A stretch of DNA of 51,906 nucleotides from Neobacillus fumarioli NBRC 102428 (lineage in GTDB: Bacteria; Bacillota; Bacilli; Bacillales; Cytobacillaceae). A program made the position numbers and the translations under genes. The stretch is from NCBI RefSeq assembly GCF_001591485.1, contig NZ_BCUZ01000010.1, positions 1 to 51,906 on the forward strand. Direction: 5' to 3'. Every line of letters starts with the position of its first letter. Position 1 is the stretch's first letter. A model generated the notes under the pieces. That model did not search any database. It was not told the origin of the DNA and saw nothing but the letters and a program-made list of their open reading frames with translations. Shown in pieces: positions 50,823-51,906 of this stretch.

Positions 50823-51173
50823 ATGAAGGGAATTTATTTCATTAACGATCAAATTCGTTTAAACGGACTCTCAAGAGAAGAAAGTCTCCTGCTGCAGAAA
50901 AATTCAATTAAAACATTGATGATGAATGAAAAAATACAGGCTGAAAAGCTAAATCCTAATCAAATTAACGAATATTACACAATCCCCCATGCTCTTCTTT
51001 ATGATTTGAAAAAGGCAAATCTTTATTTCGATTGCTTCATTTACTATTCAGAAGAAGTCATGGAGGACTTTATTTTCAGCTATCCGGCAAAATGGCTGAT
51101 CTTAAAAAGTTTTTTCAAAGAGACCATTAGAATCGAAAAGCAAAGCGGGCAAAATAGTCGTCAAATTATTTAG
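50823..51173 (+). CDS. Hypothetical protein, 116 residues
   Basis: ATG follows AGGTGG with 7-base spacing, so translation is likely. The product is soluble, with many Lys, Asn, Ile and Tyr residues; no signal peptide, membrane helix or Cys motif is present. The first 50 residues (MKGIYFINDQIRLNGLSREESLLLQKN) look helical. I do not recognise the family. Its stop codon overlaps the 3' end of the convergent VTT gene by 8 bases. Confidence 0.6.
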   Translation: MKGIYFINDQIRLNGLSREESLLLQKNSIKTLMMNEKIQAEKLNPNQINEYYTIPHALLYDLKKANLYFDCFIYYSEEVMEDFIFSYPAKWLILKSFFKETIRIEKQSGQNSRQII

Positions 51174-51798
51174 TGATCCGTTTGTTCCTGGAACTGCGAT
51201 ATACAATCGTCAGGCTAATAAAAAAAATAATCAGCACATAGATTCCGTATAAACTGAGAGAAAATAGTTTATGATCCTGAAACGATGCTCCTGCATAGGA
51301 TAAAACAAAAATGTTTGGAATTTTTCCAATAACGGAAGCACAAAAGAAGGTATACCATTTCACCTTGCTTAATCCGCAAACGGAATTAAAGACTGGCGCC
51401 GGAATAACAGGAATTAATCTGCACAATAGGATCACCATAAAGGAATTGCGTTCAAGCAATTCCTCATATTCCTTGACTTTTGGATATTTCTGTATTTTCC
51501 GTTGGGCAAAATCGCGAAAACCATATCTGCATATAAAGAAAAATCCCATTGTTCCGGCCATTGCCCCAGTTAAGGAGATCAGCAGCCCATGTGCCGTTCC
51601 AAATACCGCTCCAATCACTCCTCCTAATACCGTAAAGGGAATGACAGGAAAAAAGACACAGATCGCTACAAATAACATGCTGACAAATATAGAGAGCATA
51701 CCGCCTTCTTTAATAAGATGAAGGAGTTCCTCCTTTTGCCAAAATCCAATTGCAACAGTGATTAATAAAATACTAATACTTATAATTCTCTTATTCAT
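51166..51798 (-). CDS. TVP38/TMEM64 family (VTT domain) membrane protein
   Basis: 210 residues, five or six helices. The VTT (DedA-related) core is seen in FFPVIPFTVLGGVIGAVFG, LISLTGAMAGTMGFFFICRYGF and LLCRLIPVIPAPVFNSVCGLSKVKWYTFF, with the characteristic Arg-x-x-P in LCRLIPVIP. Members are lipid scramblase-like or undecaprenyl phosphate handling proteins of the membrane. GGTGG precedes the ATG. Confidence 0.85.
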   Translation of the reverse strand: MNKRIISISILLITVAIGFWQKEELLHLIKEGGMLSIFVSMLFVAICVFFPVIPFTVLGGVIGAVFGTAHGLLISLTGAMAGTMGFFFICRYGFRDFAQRKIQKYPKVKEYEELLERNSFMVILLCRLIPVIPAPVFNSVCGLSKVKWYTFFCASVIGKIPNIFVLSYAGASFQDHKLFSLSLYGIYVLIIFFISLTIVYRSSRNKRITK

Positions 51799-51841
51799 CC
51801 ATTTCCACCGTTCGTTCTATTTCTTCATTCGTGCTATTTTA

Positions 51842-51870
51842 AGTATAATGCGGATAATCGATAAATGAAA
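51842..51870 (-). promoter_or_regulatory. Promoter of the VTT membrane gene
   Basis: Minus strand -35 TTTCAT (51870-51865), 17-bp spacer, -10 TATACT (51847-51842), about 45 bases before the ATG at 51798. Confidence 0.5.
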
Positions 51871-51906
51871 CTACTATAAAAAACCTTCTATCAGTAAGAT
51901 AAAAGG

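Overview
The window reads as chromosomal DNA of a low-GC, endospore-forming member of the Bacillaceae. The reasons are a gerA-type germinant receptor operon, a Spo0A-phosphorelay style histidine kinase, strong AGGAGG-type ribosome binding sites, frequent GTG/TTG starts, a PerR-type box at a catalase gene, and rib and btu operons with Bacillus-like FMN and cobalamin riboswitches. No tRNA, rRNA, CRISPR array, transposase or prophage block was seen; the only phage-like gene is one isolated holin.

Layout. (1) 143-5253, minus strand: a six-gene acyl-CoA degradation operon (acyl-CoA dehydrogenase, SDR, split MaoC-type hydratase pair, second SDR, thiolase) behind one promoter with a TetR-like palindrome at the start site. 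(2) 5471-8074, plus strand: a 51-codon small gene, a GNAT acetyltransferase and a PAS/PAS histidine kinase. (3) 8092-12095, minus: germinant receptor subunits in A-C-B order, then a small divergent membrane gene. (4) 12.5-16.5 kb: a 138-bp palindromic repeat, a frameshifted MFS transporter, a lone holin and a class A PBP. (5) 16.5-26.2 kb, minus: corrinoid uptake and salvage (cobalamin riboswitch, btuF, btuC, btuD-cbiZ fusion, cbiB, threonine-phosphate decarboxylase, cobU, cobS, cobC, a degenerate cobU paralogue, cblT, cblS). A second copy of the palindromic repeat sits between the riboswitch and btuF. (6) 26.2-30.1 kb, minus: ribD-ribE-ribBA-ribH behind an FMN riboswitch. (7) 30.2-33.8 kb: a GyrI-like protein, hairpin-containing tandem repeats, katA with a PerR-like box, and a frameshifted HAD phosphatase. 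(8) 33.9-41.4 kb, minus: an envelope block (sensor kinase, response regulator, MGDG-synthase-type glycosyltransferase, polysaccharide deacetylase, DUF6044-like membrane protein, PAP2 phosphatase, phosphatidylserine synthase). (9) 41.6-44.0 kb, plus: a 57-residue remnant of a molybdenum hydroxylase and a class B PBP. (10) 44.0-49.2 kb, minus: a molybdenum hydroxylase operon with its maturation genes. (11) 49.3-51.8 kb: a FUSC exporter with an in-frame stop, a Cys-rich 58-residue protein, a candidate small RNA, an unknown protein and a TVP38/VTT membrane protein.

How the parts work together. The cobalamin block is a salvage pathway. BtuFCD imports corrinoids, CbiZ trims their side chain, CbiB and the decarboxylase rebuild the aminopropanol arm, CobU and CobS activate and join it, and CblT/CblS import and phosphorylate alpha-ribazole in place of a CobT route; no cobT is visible here. 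The rib operon feeds FMN/FAD, used by the acyl-CoA dehydrogenase and the FAD subunit of the hydroxylase. The first operon encodes every step of a beta-oxidation cycle except acyl-CoA ligation.

Four loci carry reading-frame lesions: MFS (two sites), HAD phosphatase, the FUSC exporter and the Mo-hydroxylase remnant. The single-base ones could be assembly errors; the remnant cannot be explained that way. The most unusual signals are the paired palindromic repeats with a compensatory stem change, the complementary CobU pair, the hydroxylase remnant, the hairpin tandem repeats and the candidate C-rich small RNA.
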